DNA of 64,000 bases from Simmondsia chinensis. Taxonomy: Eukaryota; Streptophyta; Magnoliopsida; Caryophyllales; Simmondsiaceae. Shown here one piece after another: positions 20,701 to 28,462 of this stretch. Location: the NCBI GenBank assembly GCA_018398585.1, contig JAGTTD010000024.1:9638071-9702070 (forward strand), given 5' to 3'. The number at the start of each line of letters is the position of its first letter. Position 1 is the stretch's first letter. The notes under the pieces are model-generated. The model was not told where the DNA came from and ran no database searches. It saw only the letters and a program-made list of their open reading frames with translations. Both the position numbers and the translations under genes were made by a program.

Positions 20701-22721
20701 TTGTTATTAGTTTATTTGTATTTTTAAGTCATTTTTATGATTATAATTGATAGCTTCTTTTTTGAACTCAAATATCCAAATACTTTATTATGTAAAAAAG
20801 ATCTTTCTGGATTGCACAACCAAATAGTTCACTGTAAGAAGATATAGATAAATGAATAAATCTTATTGAAATGGATAAGCTGAAAAAAGATTAGTTGAAA
20901 TAAGTTGAACCAAACTCACCCCTAACCCTATCCCATCTGGTAACATCAACTTTCCATGATGTTTCCACATCTCTCCCAATTGATCACTTCTAACAGGAGT
21001 TCATGATCTGCTGAATGGGGATGGGCTGAGATAAGTAGTTCATAGGCTCCTATGAATGTTTTAAAAACTGTTTGTAAATAAATTTGAAAATGGCTTTTGG
21101 TTTTTCCTGAAACAAAAAACGATTCAAAACAAGCTCTTTGTTGTTTTGTGGCTTCCTGCTGGCAGTTAATAGGAATCTGGAAAAAATCTTGCTTTTTATC
21201 TAAGGCTCTGCCGGTTGCTGGTTCAGATTTTGATTGGATGAAACCATGTTTTTATCATTTTAGTTGACTCGTTCCCCTCTCTCAATCTCTCACTGTCTTT
21301 TTACTTTTTGGTTGAAATATTATTCAAGTATCAAGGGCATGTCTGCTTGAGGCTTTTTAAGACACTTGGGCCTTATTATTTATAGAGCAGTTAGTTTTGA
21401 GTTAGAACCCTGCCATTGAGCGGATAATGATTTCTTGGGGCCTTCAATCAAAAAAAAAAAATATCTTGCGACCGTTGGGTTAGTTGCCCCAACTTTGTAG
21501 TGCAATGAAAAATTTCTGAGTGGATGGTGTCCGCAACCTGAGGATGAGTTGGAGGGTGTGGAGAATTGCATGAAGGTTGTTACATAGCATAATAACCATA
21601 GCCCACCGGAATTTGAACTAGAATTGATTGTTATGTGACGGTTATTTCTGTAAATTGCACAAAATGAGAATATATTGAGTATATATATTCTGTTTTATCT
21701 GTTAAACACGCTCATAAACGTGTTTACTTGTAAAAAATGTTTATTTGTTATAACTATCTAACTAGTATTACTACTAGGACAAGAGGTTTTCAATTTGAAT
21801 CCTCTCTTCCCCATTGTGACATACCTAAATAAAGCTAGCAAAGTGATATTGAAGTTAATAATTCTATAGTTTTTCATTCAGTTTTTGTGAATAGTAGCTT
21901 CAGAGTAGCTTACACTATTAGCAAACCCTAATATTTTTCTGGAAAATCCTAATGGGATTACCATGGCTCCTTACGTAACATTTGCGGGACGGCATCTTCA
22001 ACTGCTAGGTGACAACAACCCAGTGCCTCATAGAGGCTTCTTCCCGCAACAGGGTCTAGAGAGGCATATGGTGCTACTCTAAAGGGAGGCTCAAATAATA
22101 TTTGATTACAATACAATTTCATTGTGATTACAAGGACACTCTTAAGGTAGGATCTTTCTGACTTGAGACCCTATAACAAATTGCTTCCATGTCCTTGTTA
22201 ATTTCAATTTACTGATAATTAAACTGAAAACCCATCAGGCCTCATGGACCTGATGCAAGAAATGTGTGTTGTATGAAATCATCCTCACGTTTTTCATCCA
22301 TCAGCTTAAGCCTCTCCTATAGTTCCTCAACATAGGATGATGTCTCTAAGCAAAAGGTCCCAAGCTCCAATCCCAACTTCGCACATTTTTGATATTAATA
22401 TATAATTTCGGCATTAGTAATTATGTAGGCTTGTGCAACGCTAATATTTTAAACCTATGCGCGTCCTTATACGAAAGGAATTAGAGTTCAAGAGTATTCA
22501 TCAGTCTTCACCTAGCAGCTTAACATTCTATGATAGTTGACACTTTGGTTAATCTTAAGATTTGGTGCAATATAATGTGCTAATTACAGGTTGGAGATGA
22601 AGGAGGAAAGGTAAATATGGCCCCGAAGAAGATAAAAGTTCAGTTCATGCTTCAAGTACCCCAAGATGACATAAAATCATCAGTCTTGATGTTTAGAGTT
22701 AAGAAAAGATGGGATTTATGA
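2643..22721 (+). CDS. OEP37: Outer envelope pore protein 37 (OEP37), chloroplastic; gene span, 5' end missing
   Basis: OEP37 is a beta-barrel, cation-selective channel of the plastid outer envelope (family knowledge). Six exons splice with matching phases: 2643-2769, 4000-4089, 4471-4641, 4856-4950, 6619-6739 and 22590-22721. They give about 249 residues of a protein usually near 340. Family-typical stretches include ADLADPAYKFEL, FPFGEVSLEE, LRYCYKDEEMSFIPSISLPS, KRRFSPSDKL, YWYNFDTDYWS, KAGYDSEVRLGWASLW and the C-terminus MLQVPQDDIKSSVLMFRVKK. Every intron seen is GT-AG and no frame is broken. The first exon is not found and is probably left of the window. The last intron is 15.85 kb and full of transposons. 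Exon 2 departs from the family more than the others, so reduced function cannot be excluded. Confidence 0.9.
4000..4089 (+). CDS. OEP37: OEP37 exon (ARQGEVAV..STGL)
   Basis: Thirty codons, phase 0 at both ends. The acceptor is 'caatttcag' and the donor 'gtgagc'. It contains the conserved LADPAY motif and ends at a Gly-Leu where the next exon continues with PRATITFPFGEVSL. Confidence 0.9.
4471..4641 (+). CDS. OEP37: OEP37 exon (PRATITFPFGEVSL..LRYCYK)
   Basis: Fifty-seven codons, phase 0 at both ends. The acceptor is 'ggtgctgcag' and the donor follows AAG at 4641. It includes the short acidic stretch EEKEDAEVK, which is variable in the family, and the conserved LKGSILNGVCTAFY. Confidence 0.9.
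4856..4950 (+). CDS. OEP37: OEP37 exon (DEEMSFIPSISLPS..SDKL)
   Basis: Ninety-five nucleotides, ending in a split AG|T serine codon that the next exon completes. The acceptor is 'cttgtgcag' and the donor 'gtggat'. It carries the conserved KRRFSPSDKL. Confidence 0.9.
5186..6097 (-). pseudogene. PGR5-like (PGRL1-family) gene fragment, frameshifted, antisense in an OEP37 intron
   Basis: On the - strand, 6097 to 5771 encodes residues typical of plant PGR5-like proteins: NVLPYCSIDKKEKKSL, then a segment with SIMSNEEF, then MLSTDEQRFLESS, YVSGKPIMSDEEFD and, in another frame, EGPRCSLCSKK. An apparent deletion after NEEF and a frameshift before EGPRC break the frame. After a GT-AG intron (5770 to 5263), a second exon at 5262-5186 reads VYSDLTVDYFKMFLLNVPA and ends at a GTAAGT donor. 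Because the intron is kept, this is a copied genomic piece and not a processed cDNA. Known members are thylakoid proteins linked to PGR5 and cyclic electron flow. This copy lacks the N-terminus and the later exons and cannot make that protein. Confidence 0.85.
6235..6310. repeat. Short tandem repeat, about 28 bp x 2.7
   Basis: The unit 'gaagcaagggaatatcat' plus a T-run occurs three times in a row at 6235, 6262 and 6290. It lies in the OEP37 intron between the exons ending at 4950 and starting at 6619. Confidence 0.8.
6619..6739 (+). CDS. OEP37: OEP37 exon (YWYNFDTDYWS..GWASLW)
   Basis: One hundred and twenty-one nucleotides. The first T completes the split serine codon, and the exon ends after TGG (Trp) at 6739 before 'gtgagtg'. 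It encodes strongly conserved barrel segments, including KAGYDSEVRLGWASLW. Confidence 0.92.
7388..10495 (+). mobile_element. hAT (Ac-like) DNA transposon with intact ends and 8-bp TSD
   Basis: The element spans 7396-10487, 3,092 bp. An exact 8-bp target duplication 'agaactag' flanks it at 7388-7395 and 10488-10495. The ends are inverted ('tagaggtggcca' on the left and its complement on the right). Both subterminal regions (about 7400-7490 and 10310-10487) are dense in GGCCC/GGGCC words, a layout known from hAT ends where transposase binds repeated short motifs. A G-run of about 20 lies at 10290-10309. The interior is a decayed transposase gene. It sits in the last intron of OEP37 in the same orientation as the gene. 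Confidence 0.95.
7813..10023 (+). pseudogene. hAT transposase (BED zinc finger, RNase-H-like core, hAT dimerisation domain), decayed
   Basis: The ATG at 7813 opens a Ser-rich N-terminus. A BED finger follows at about 8100-8225 (VWKHFNLDREVNKAFCKLC with a later TLSRHI). Next come core segments such as EKPFSTGED, FSLTSDTWKSKRGVPYLCIT, FSITFDNATNNN, CMCHILHLMVMDGL and DSPTRWSSTVDML. The C-terminal hAT dimerisation domain is at about 9640-9930 (WWCTNQAQYPVLSTMACDIL, VPSECAFSLGGRLL). In-frame stops (near 7870, 8005, 8777 and 9131) and at least two frameshifts (near 8390 and 9190) prevent expression of a full transposase. The whole gene remains collinear, so decay is moderate. Confidence 0.92.
10496..13190. 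other. Intron sequence, nothing recognised
   Basis: There are no long frames and no family motifs that I can name. From 11200 to 12360 the base composition is richer in C and CpG-derived words than the flanks, which hints at an old retroelement body, but I see no RT, protease, integrase or LTR pair. The short frames here have no recognisable domain. Confidence 0.4.
13195..14500 (+). mobile_element. LINE 3' fragment: zf-RVT and RNase H domains, decayed
   Basis: The order matches the 3' part of plant L1-type ORF2. A 'GDGKSTSFW' segment is at about 13215. A linker region runs at 13480-13680. A zf-RVT segment RETAYHLFISCPTSGKNW lies at 13812-13865. An RNase H start WRTPYRGFVKVNFDGSM is near 14181-14232, and a C-terminal RNase H-like stretch is at 14350-14450. 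Stops and frameshifts are frequent. The RT domain is absent, as in a 5'-truncated copy. A piece of RTE 3' tail interrupts it at about 13690-13780. Confidence 0.7.
13690..13780 (+). mobile_element. Short RTE-LINE 3' tail
   Basis: 'aaggctgcgtacacacccc', '.tctggttggagccc' and 'cactgggattgttgttg' match the plant RTE 3' end seen at 50400-50522 in this window. It lies between the linker and zf-RVT parts of the LINE fragment, so it was inserted later. No clear target duplication was found. Confidence 0.6.
14915..15060 (-). mobile_element. RTE-LINE 3' tail remnant
   Basis: 'ggctcccgcataaacagggtc', a G-run of about 18, 'tgtacacagccttccccctt' and 'gaagggaggctgtttccgagg' are the reverse complement of the RTE 3' untranslated end. 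Compare 51620-51790. It is 5'-truncated and non-coding. Confidence 0.65.
15061..16014. other. Intron sequence, nothing recognised
   Basis: AT-rich, without long open frames or repeats that I could pair elsewhere in the window. It contains a local direct repeat 'agcaaacataacaaa' at about 15751 and 15780. Confidence 0.4.
16015..17006. mobile_element. PIF/Harbinger-like non-autonomous element, 986 bp, TTA target duplication
   Basis: The element spans 16018-17003. It begins 'ggctctgtttgg' and ends 'ccaaacaggtcc', imperfect inverted ends of the Tourist/Harbinger type. It is flanked by TTA at 16015-16017 and 17004-17006. The subterminal parts are rich in 'ggaattg/caattcc' words in both orientations. 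No transposase is encoded. A second, partly eroded copy lies at 1-690. Confidence 0.8.
17013..18880 (+). mobile_element. Ty1/Copia 5' remnant: LTR, PBS, gag
   Basis: 'tgctatcagagc' at about 17645 matches a primer binding site for initiator Met-tRNA. It directly follows 'tctaaca', a typical LTR end; a candidate LTR start is 'tgttaggc' at 17013. Downstream, broken frames show a Copia gag: SSDDNPSNVFVTHLL at about 17862, then DAKNKFVFVTGEL in another frame, then FLMGFNNSS..LLLVKPLPEANEVFS at 18367-18455, then a zinc-knuckle-like CAHFHVLGYTIHNCFKL near 18600. Several stops and shifts are present. No pol remains. MITEs are inserted at 17116 and 18887. Confidence 0.75.
17107..17480. mobile_element. 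Mutator-type MITE, 356 bp, 9-bp TSD
   Basis: Spans 17116-17471. The ends are inverted over about 45 bp ('gggttatttatgccaaaggt' and its complement on the right). A 9-bp target duplication 'tagaattaa' lies at 17107-17115 and 17472-17480. Nine-base duplications are characteristic of Mutator-like elements. It sits inside the candidate Copia LTR. Related copies are at 19997 and 22912. Confidence 0.88.
18884..19458. mobile_element. PIF/Harbinger-like MITE family A, copy 1
   Basis: Spans 18887-19455, with ends 'ggtgcgtttggtt' and 'aactaaacgcaccc' and CTA on both sides. The body has the words 'acatctttttcacagctta' and 'accatgaccaattattatca', shared with copy 2. Non-coding. Confidence 0.7.
19709..20655. 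mobile_element. hAT-like non-autonomous element inside MITE A copy 2
   Basis: Spans 19717-20647. It begins 'taggggtgtgcaaa' and ends 'gtgtgcaccctta'. The flanks 'ctcacctc' and 'ctcatcgc' agree at six of eight positions, as expected of an aged 8-bp duplication. Both subterminal regions carry many 'ggtttggt' and 'aaaccataaacc' words in both orientations. It contains a further insertion near 19997. Confidence 0.7.
19997..20275. mobile_element. Truncated copy of the 9-bp-TSD MITE
   Basis: 'ggattatttacaccaaggt', 'tatacttttaattatgtca' and 'atttagtccctttataattt' follow the order of the copy at 17116. The right inverted end is missing. It is the third level of this small nest. Confidence 0.65.
20925..22589. 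other. End of the OEP37 intron; one RTE tail remnant, otherwise unrecognised
   Basis: At about 22005-22110, 'gacaacaacccagtgcctc', 'gcaacagggtctagagaggc' and 'ctctaaagggaggct' match the reverse complement of an RTE 3' tail. The rest has no long frame or repeat that I could assign. The splice acceptor is at 22588-22589. Confidence 0.5.
22590..22721 (+). CDS. OEP37: OEP37 terminal exon (VGDEGGKV..RVKKRWDL, stop)
   Basis: Forty-four codons including TGA at 22719-22721. It encodes the most conserved C-terminal strand of the family, MLQVPQDDIKSSVLMFRVKK. Its match to relatives shows that the reading frame is still constrained beyond the 15.85-kb intron. Confidence 0.92.
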   Translation, partial: VGDEGGKVNMAPKKIKVQFMLQVPQDDIKSSVLMFRVKKRWDL

Positions 22722-22911
22722 TCCATGGAGTTGTAATTGCTCCTCCATCTTTCAATTGCTCTTTTTCTTTTTTTCTTCGTTTTAAACTATGAATGCTGTC
22801 ATGTACCGATGCTGTTCATATATAAGCATTTTGTTATGTGTAATTTTCTGATGTGTAGAAAAGCGTGTATCATCCAATTTTCATTACAATTGTGTTGTAT
22901 ATTTTCTTTTT

Positions 22912-23272
22912 GGGTTATTTATACCAAAGGTCCTTGTATGTACTTATTGTGTCAATTTAGTCCTAGTCCCTTTACAGTTGATATTGTGTCAACTTAGTCT
23001 TTAAAGTAAAGTTTATGTTAAGTTAATAAAATTTTTAATGGTTTGGCTATAAATTGAGTGAAATTGAGTCAATTGGTGGATTTGTAGTGGGTTACTTGCA
23101 TCTAATGTGATTGTGCGGTTGAATATTACGTCAATAATTTAATTTGAATTTGGCTAAATGACTAAATTGGTACAATATAAATTGTAAGGGGATTAATTAA
23201 CACAATTAAGAGTATAAGGGTTAAATTGATATAATAAGAAAAGTATAAAGACTTTTGGAGTGTAAATAGTCC
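22912..23272. mobile_element. 9-bp-TSD MITE, third copy, just past the OEP37 stop
   Basis: The ends are 'gggttatttataccaaaggtc' and 'acttttggagtgtaaatagtcc'. The internal words 'gtgtcaatttagtcct' and 'gactaaattggtaca' are inverted to each other. The flanks are T-rich and similar ('tttcttttt' against 'ttttttgtt'). It starts 190 bp after the stop codon, so it lies in or just after the 3' UTR. Confidence 0.75.
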
Positions 23273-24454
23273 TTTTTTGTTTCTATTAAGGGCTTGCATC
23301 TTTGGGAAGGAGAAAAATGAGATCGAACAATTTGACGACTGCTAGGGATGGGGTTGTTATCACTATACTCGATTCCGGGAACTCTGGGAGGTTTGTGTGA
23401 TATGTATGTTTCAAATGAGCTTTTACATCAATTGAGATGACAATCATGTCAAAGTTGCCATACGGCTTTATGACGTGATAAATTGAAGGCAGATACAAGC
23501 TTGGTAATGAGGCAAAGCTTGGGCGGAGTACCTCCACTATACATGTCTCCTGAACTCAAGTAGTTGTTGGATAATCAGCATACCTCTTTGGATTCATGTC
23601 GAGTTATATCCTAATGAGATTTGATTCATTGCTACGTTGAAGCCCCCTTCAACAGAAGGATGTTTGTTGAATAAATGGTTTACCCTAGTCCACAATCATT
23701 GTAATTAAAGTATTATTGGCATTTTACCGGGAGAGGATAGATATTGTATATAAAATGCATATTACATGAGTGTGCTCATATCTATTGTGGGCATAGTTAG
23801 TAAATTCGCATATTATATGCAAATGACACGCATATCAGTATTAGTGCCGTATAATACTCGCGTTTACATATTTTTTTCAAAAATGCAGAAAAATTCGTGT
23901 TCTTTTAATAACGAACATATTATACATATTTTATGAAAAATATGCACTTTTTTTTTCCAAGAATTCGTTGACACTTAAAAAATGATATTGAAATTTTGAA
24001 ATAAATAATTAGGTTGAATGTATTATATGTATTTACAAAAAATTTGCTTCTCTTACACTGCCGTTTCAAAGTATACAATAGAATATCTTAAGGTTTCAAA
24101 ATTTTATCACTTAGGTAGCATTCACTGAACTTTTTATCACAACTTGTTGAACTACTGTTGAAAACATTGACATAAACTATGTATATTTGTGTGCATGTAC
24201 TATATTTGTATTTTCTGTATAAAATAGGTTAGATTTGTACAAAAATTATGAAATTATGATATAGAGTACCTATAAGAAAAAATATTGAAGCCTTCTCATT
24301 ATATATATTGAAATGTCAAGATATCTATGTGATAGATAGTCCAATCTCAGAGCACATACGTGATAATTTCCCATTGTTGTAGCTAGTACATACTCTAATT
24401 TGCAAAAATTGATCCGAATTTTTGATTTGTATATTTGAAAATTGATACGGCCCG
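23273..24454. other. Intergenic, nothing recognised
   Basis: The segment 23290-23690 is richer in codon-like sequence but broken in every frame. I could not assign it to a family. From 23700 the sequence is strongly AT-rich. Confidence 0.4.
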
Positions 24455-24819
24455 TGAACACAGGGCGTCAGCGACTTGGTAGGTTGGCGGGTGTAGCTTG
24501 GCGGGTACGCGGGCTGGTGAGTAAGGAGACGGGACAAAGGAGAGTTTGATTTTTAGTAGGATTATTTTTTATTTATTTGTAATTATCTTTTAGTCTTTTA
24601 TTGATAGTCAACTAGCTCCTCTATTTAAGGAAGAGAAAATCTAGGGTTTAGTATTATTCAATTTTTCATATTTATTCTCAAAATTTTTAGGGCTCTCTCT
24701 TTTTTTGGGGTTGTGAGAAATTAACTTTTTTCCCTTGTTCTTACTATTTTTGTAATAATAAATAAGGGAGGGCTGTTAAACCTTCCCGTTTCCTAATTTT
24801 TCACTTACGCGTTGAATCA
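24455..24819 (+). repeat. 5' LTR of the outer Ty3/gypsy element
   Basis: It aligns with 40418-40775 over its length. Shared words include 'gagagtttgatttttagtag', 'aattatcttttagtctttta' and 'aatttttcatatttattctc'. Differences are numerous, so the element is old. A matching target duplication was not found: 'gcccg' stands before it and 'aaaat' after the 3' LTR. Confidence 0.85.
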
Positions 24820-26621
24820 GTTGATATTAGAGCTCATAACCACTTCTGAGATGGCTCGTGCGTGATAGAGGTACGTTGTCATTGAAGACGTTTACGAGCG
24901 AGACGTACAACGGCAGAAAGAGAGGAGATTTGAGGATATGGGAGAGAGATTCCAGCGCATCGAAAGGTTCTTGATTCAATTGGGTGCAAATCCCGATCAA
25001 GGCCCAGATGAGCAACCTCAAAACCCACCAGTGAAGGGTGGCTAGGATGAAACAGGTGAGAGTTTCCAGAACCCGTTTCCGAATGCTGAGTTACCGAATC
25101 GAAGGATGAAGAGGCATCGGCCCAATACCAGCAAAACTACTGATTTTGATTATCGGAGGTGGGAATCTAGTATCCGGATTGAGATTCCGGAATTCAATGG
25201 AGGAGGATGCCCAGAGGATTTCTGGGATTGGCTTGCTGCGGCGGAGGAGGTCCTTGAATTCAAGGAGGTGCTGGAGAGGAACCAGGCGCCATTGGTTGCT
25301 ACCCGGTTAAGGGGGAGAGCCGCTGCCTGGTGGCAACAGCTAAAACACAAACATGCTTCGTCAGGGGAAGGCAAAGATAGAGATGTGGGAGCAGATGAAG
25401 AAGCATATGAGAGGCACCTTCCTACCTCATGACTAGGCCAAGGTGATGTACGAGTGCCTCCAAGGGTGGCGTCAGGGCTCTAGATCCGTGGAGGAGTACA
25501 CGCCAGAGTTCTACTCATTGGTCGCTAGGAATGACTAGGCAGAGGTGGGAGAGGAATTGGCAGATCGTTACATTGGCCGATTGAAGGAGTCTATATCGGA
25601 GGTGTTGAACATGTTCGACATCTTTTCCGTCTTGGAGGCAAGCCAAAGAGTTGTGAATGTCGAGTGGCAGCAAAGGCGTCGCCAAGTTGGCAAAGCTTGG
25701 GGAGCACATGTTAGACAGAAGAGACCAAGTTAGAGCATCGCCAAACCAAAGCACACAGAACAAGTCAGTAGTCGCCAATACTAGTAAGCCGGTTACTTAG
25801 GACTTGGCGGGTACTTCAAGAACCCATTGCTTCAAGTGTGGAGAGATGGGGCATCGTGCTGCTGAATGTCTTAAGGATGACAGAGCAGGTAAGGATCTTT
25901 TCATTGAGGAGCTCCATAGAGAATATGGCAGTGTGAGTGGGGAAGAAACCTGGCTGATTTGGTGCCACTGGAAGAAGACGCTGTTGCAGGTGACGAAGGA
26001 TGGCTACTTGTGAATAGGCGCGCCTGCTTTGCGCCAAGAGAAGAACCTGGAGATGGCTGGCTGAGGAATAACATCTTCCAGACCACCTGCACCATTGTCG
26101 GTAGAGTATGCCATATGGTGATAGACTCGGGGAAGTTGTGAGAATGTAATTTTTGAGGAGGCTGTCGCTAAGCTGGGGTTGAAGACAGAGGCTCATTCAA
26201 GTCCATGCAAGTTATCATGGCTCAAGAAAGGAAACTAGGTAACCGTGTCTAAATAATGCTTGGAAAATTTCTCGATTGGGTCGAAGTACAAGGACGGAGT
26301 TTAGTGTGACGTGGTCACCATGGACGCTTGCCATCTGTTGTTGGGGCGCCCATGGCAATACGATAGGAGTGCAATCCATGATGGACGAAAGAACACATAT
26401 AGCTTCATCTTCGAGGAGACGAAGATTATCTTATTGCCCAAGAAGGATGAGACGCCATGAGCTTTAATAGCTCAACACCCTGGCGTACGGGGCAAAGCTA
26501 TGTTCGCCAATGAGGTTTATAAAACCAAGATCGTTTTCATGTTGATTGGCAAAGAGGGCACGGTGAATCCAGGGGTGATACCGAGTGAGGTTGCCACCTT
26601 GCTGAGTGAGTTCGTTAATGT
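24455..26621 (+). mobile_element. Outer Ty3/gypsy element, left part: 5' LTR, PBS, gag, protease, start of RT
   Basis: The 5' LTR (about 24455-24819) pairs with 40418-40775. A degenerate initiator-Met PBS 'tgatattagagc' follows at 24822. Gag runs through about 25740 (IRIEIPEFNGGGCPEDFWDW, LRGRAAAWWQQLK), with a CCHC knuckle CFKCGEMGHRAAEC at 25828-25869. A protease-like VIDSG lies near 26121. The frame is cut at 26621 in the N-terminal part of RT by the inserted - strand element. Many stops, often TAG, and frameshifts make it dead. Confidence 0.9.
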
Positions 26622-26973
26622 TGTTATGGTTCAAGAACGATCTTGAATCATAACCAAGGGATAAAGAGAGTATGAGATGAGAAAGAAGTGAGAGAGATGA
26701 GAAATAGAGAGAAATTAGGGTTGAGAGAAGAAGAGATTAATTTCATTCATAAACTTCTTCAATACAATCTAGATTACTCTTATACAATTAGAACCAACCA
26801 CAACAAGAGAAAAATATCTTGAATTACAATGAATCTAGACACTAGCTCAACCGACTCAACTGACAACCAAATATTGGCACCAAAATCACCAACCAAACCC
26901 TACGGCTTATTACATCAGCAAAACGCAGCACTTAGATGATTTTAACAGCTTATTGGAACTTAGAATCATAACA
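26622..26973 (-). repeat. 3' LTR of the middle (- strand) Ty3/gypsy element
   Basis: 352 bp, pairing with 37480-37830. By eye they differ by roughly 20-25 substitutions and small indels. On the - strand it starts TG and ends CA. A purine-rich tract (complement of 'atgcctccctttt', 26974-26986) adjoins it inside the element, as expected of a polypurine tract. Confidence 0.93.
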
Positions 26974-27118
26974 ATGCCTCCCTTTTAAGAACATCCTTGT
27001 CTCAAGAATGGAAAGATGGAAATTGGCTTTGGAGGAACTTCGAGTTCTCCCAAGTTGAGTCCTCTTTAGTCAAGTTGCTCCACAGCACCAAAACGTCTCT
27101 AATCTGCTTCCCGGCTTG

Positions 27119-28432
27119 TTAAATCACTCGTGAATCCAGCATAGCAGCAGGTACCTGCAAAAGAGCTCCACTAGAGCCAATCTCAGGGGGATTAGGAGAG
27201 CAAGACTTCCCTCTTTCCACATGTTTCTTCGGGAGGGAAACTTGGAACATTGGATGGACATATGAAGTAGGTGGGAGCTCCAATTGGTAAGCAACCTTTC
27301 CCAACTTCTCAAGAATTCTATAGGGGCCAAAATACCGAGCATTGAGTTTAACATTCTTGCATACTGCCACTGTGGATTGTCTATAGGACTGCAGCTTCAA
27401 ATACACCAAATCCCCTATTTCAAAGATATTGTCTGAACACTTTCTATCAGCATAGTACTTCATCCTTGCTTGAGCCAAGTGCAGATTATCTCGGAGAAGC
27501 TGAACTAACTGTCTTCTTTGCAGCAACAAATCAGCAACTTCTAGCACTGAAGTATTAATCCTTTGTAAGACCAAGGGAGAAGGAGGATCATATCCATATA
27601 ACGCCTTGAAGGGAGTAGTGCCAATAGAGGAATGAGCAAGCGTATTGAACCAGAACTCTGCCAAGGACAACCACCTACACCACTCCTTGGGATGGCTGAA
27701 TGTCATGCTCCTCAAGTATTGCTCAATGCACTGATTAACCCTCTCTGATTGTCCATTAGTCTAAGGATGATAGGAGGAGCTCAAGGCCAAGGTAGTACCC
27801 ATGAGCGGGAACAATTTCCTCCAGTAATTGCTAGTAAAAAGTCTGTCATGATCAGAAACTATGGAATGTGGCAATCCATGCAGCTTGTAAATACTATCCA
27901 AGAAGTCCCTTGCACGTCGTTCAGTTGTAATTGGACGGGACAAGGCTACAAAGTGACTGAATTTGGTGAAACGATCCACAACCACCTAAGTAACTTCTTT
28001 TCCTTCAGATTTAGGCAACCCTTCAAAAAAATCCATGCTTATATTTTGCCACGCACAATCAAGAATATGAAGAGGTAGGAGCAAGCCTTGATACTTTTTA
28101 CCATCTGATTTTATTTGCTAACATGCTTCCCAAGATTGAACAAAATCCATCCCCTCCTTTCTCATGCCAGACCAACTGAAATAGCTCTTGAGTCTCTGAT
28201 AACCTTCTATTCCGGAATGCCCACACCAAGCTAAATTATGGGAAGCCTCAATGAACTGCTTCCTCAAATCAGTGGATAATCCAACATACAATTTTCCCTT
28301 TATCTTGATAATCCCTTTTGTTACTAAAATATTAGCATCTGATGTAGCAGGAGAGGCCTTGCTGATGCTAAAAGCTGTCACACATTCCTGAGCAAAGCTA
28401 TCATCTTCATCAGATTTGTAAACCTCTTCCAT
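27119..28432 (-). pseudogene. Integrase of the middle gypsy element
   Basis: The zinc-binding N-terminal part reads AWCGHSGIEGYQRLKSYFSW at about 28230-28171. The core includes VVDRFTKFSHFVAL, HGLPHSIVSDHDRLFTSNYW and, after a stop, WCRWLSLAEFWFNTLAHSSI and GTTPFKALYGYDPPS. The C-terminal region contains GDLVYLKLQSYRQ and LPPTSYVHPMFQVSLPKK. Stops at about 28119 and 27760 break it. Confidence 0.88.
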
Positions 28433-28462
28433 CTAAGCCGGTAATACCACTGATACAGGCCC

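Larger units (their letters stand above)
19468..20924. mobile_element. MITE family A, copy 2, interrupted
   Basis: The left part (19468-19716) and right part (20648-20921) align with the two halves of copy 1, including 'tttttcacagcttaaatagg' on the left and 'aaccattatcatgattcttt' on the right. The right end is 'aaccaaactcaccc' followed by CTA. A hAT-like element separates the halves. Confidence 0.7.
6740..22589 (+). other. OEP37: 15.85-kb last intron of OEP37, packed with transposons
   Basis: The donor is GTGAGT at 6740 and the acceptor 'taattacag' at 22581-22589. The flanking exons join in phase 0 at the Trp-Val junction. The intron holds at least eight separate element remnants, annotated individually. 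Stretches within it that I could not identify are noted separately. Confidence 0.88.

Noticed and set aside
24455..24819. Target duplication for the outer gypsy element
   Set aside because: The flanks 'gcccg' and 'aaaat' do not match; LTR ends may be misplaced or the flanks have changed, so none is claimed.
25150..26196. - strand frames opposite the outer gypsy gag
   Set aside because: Shadows of the + strand gag and protease region.
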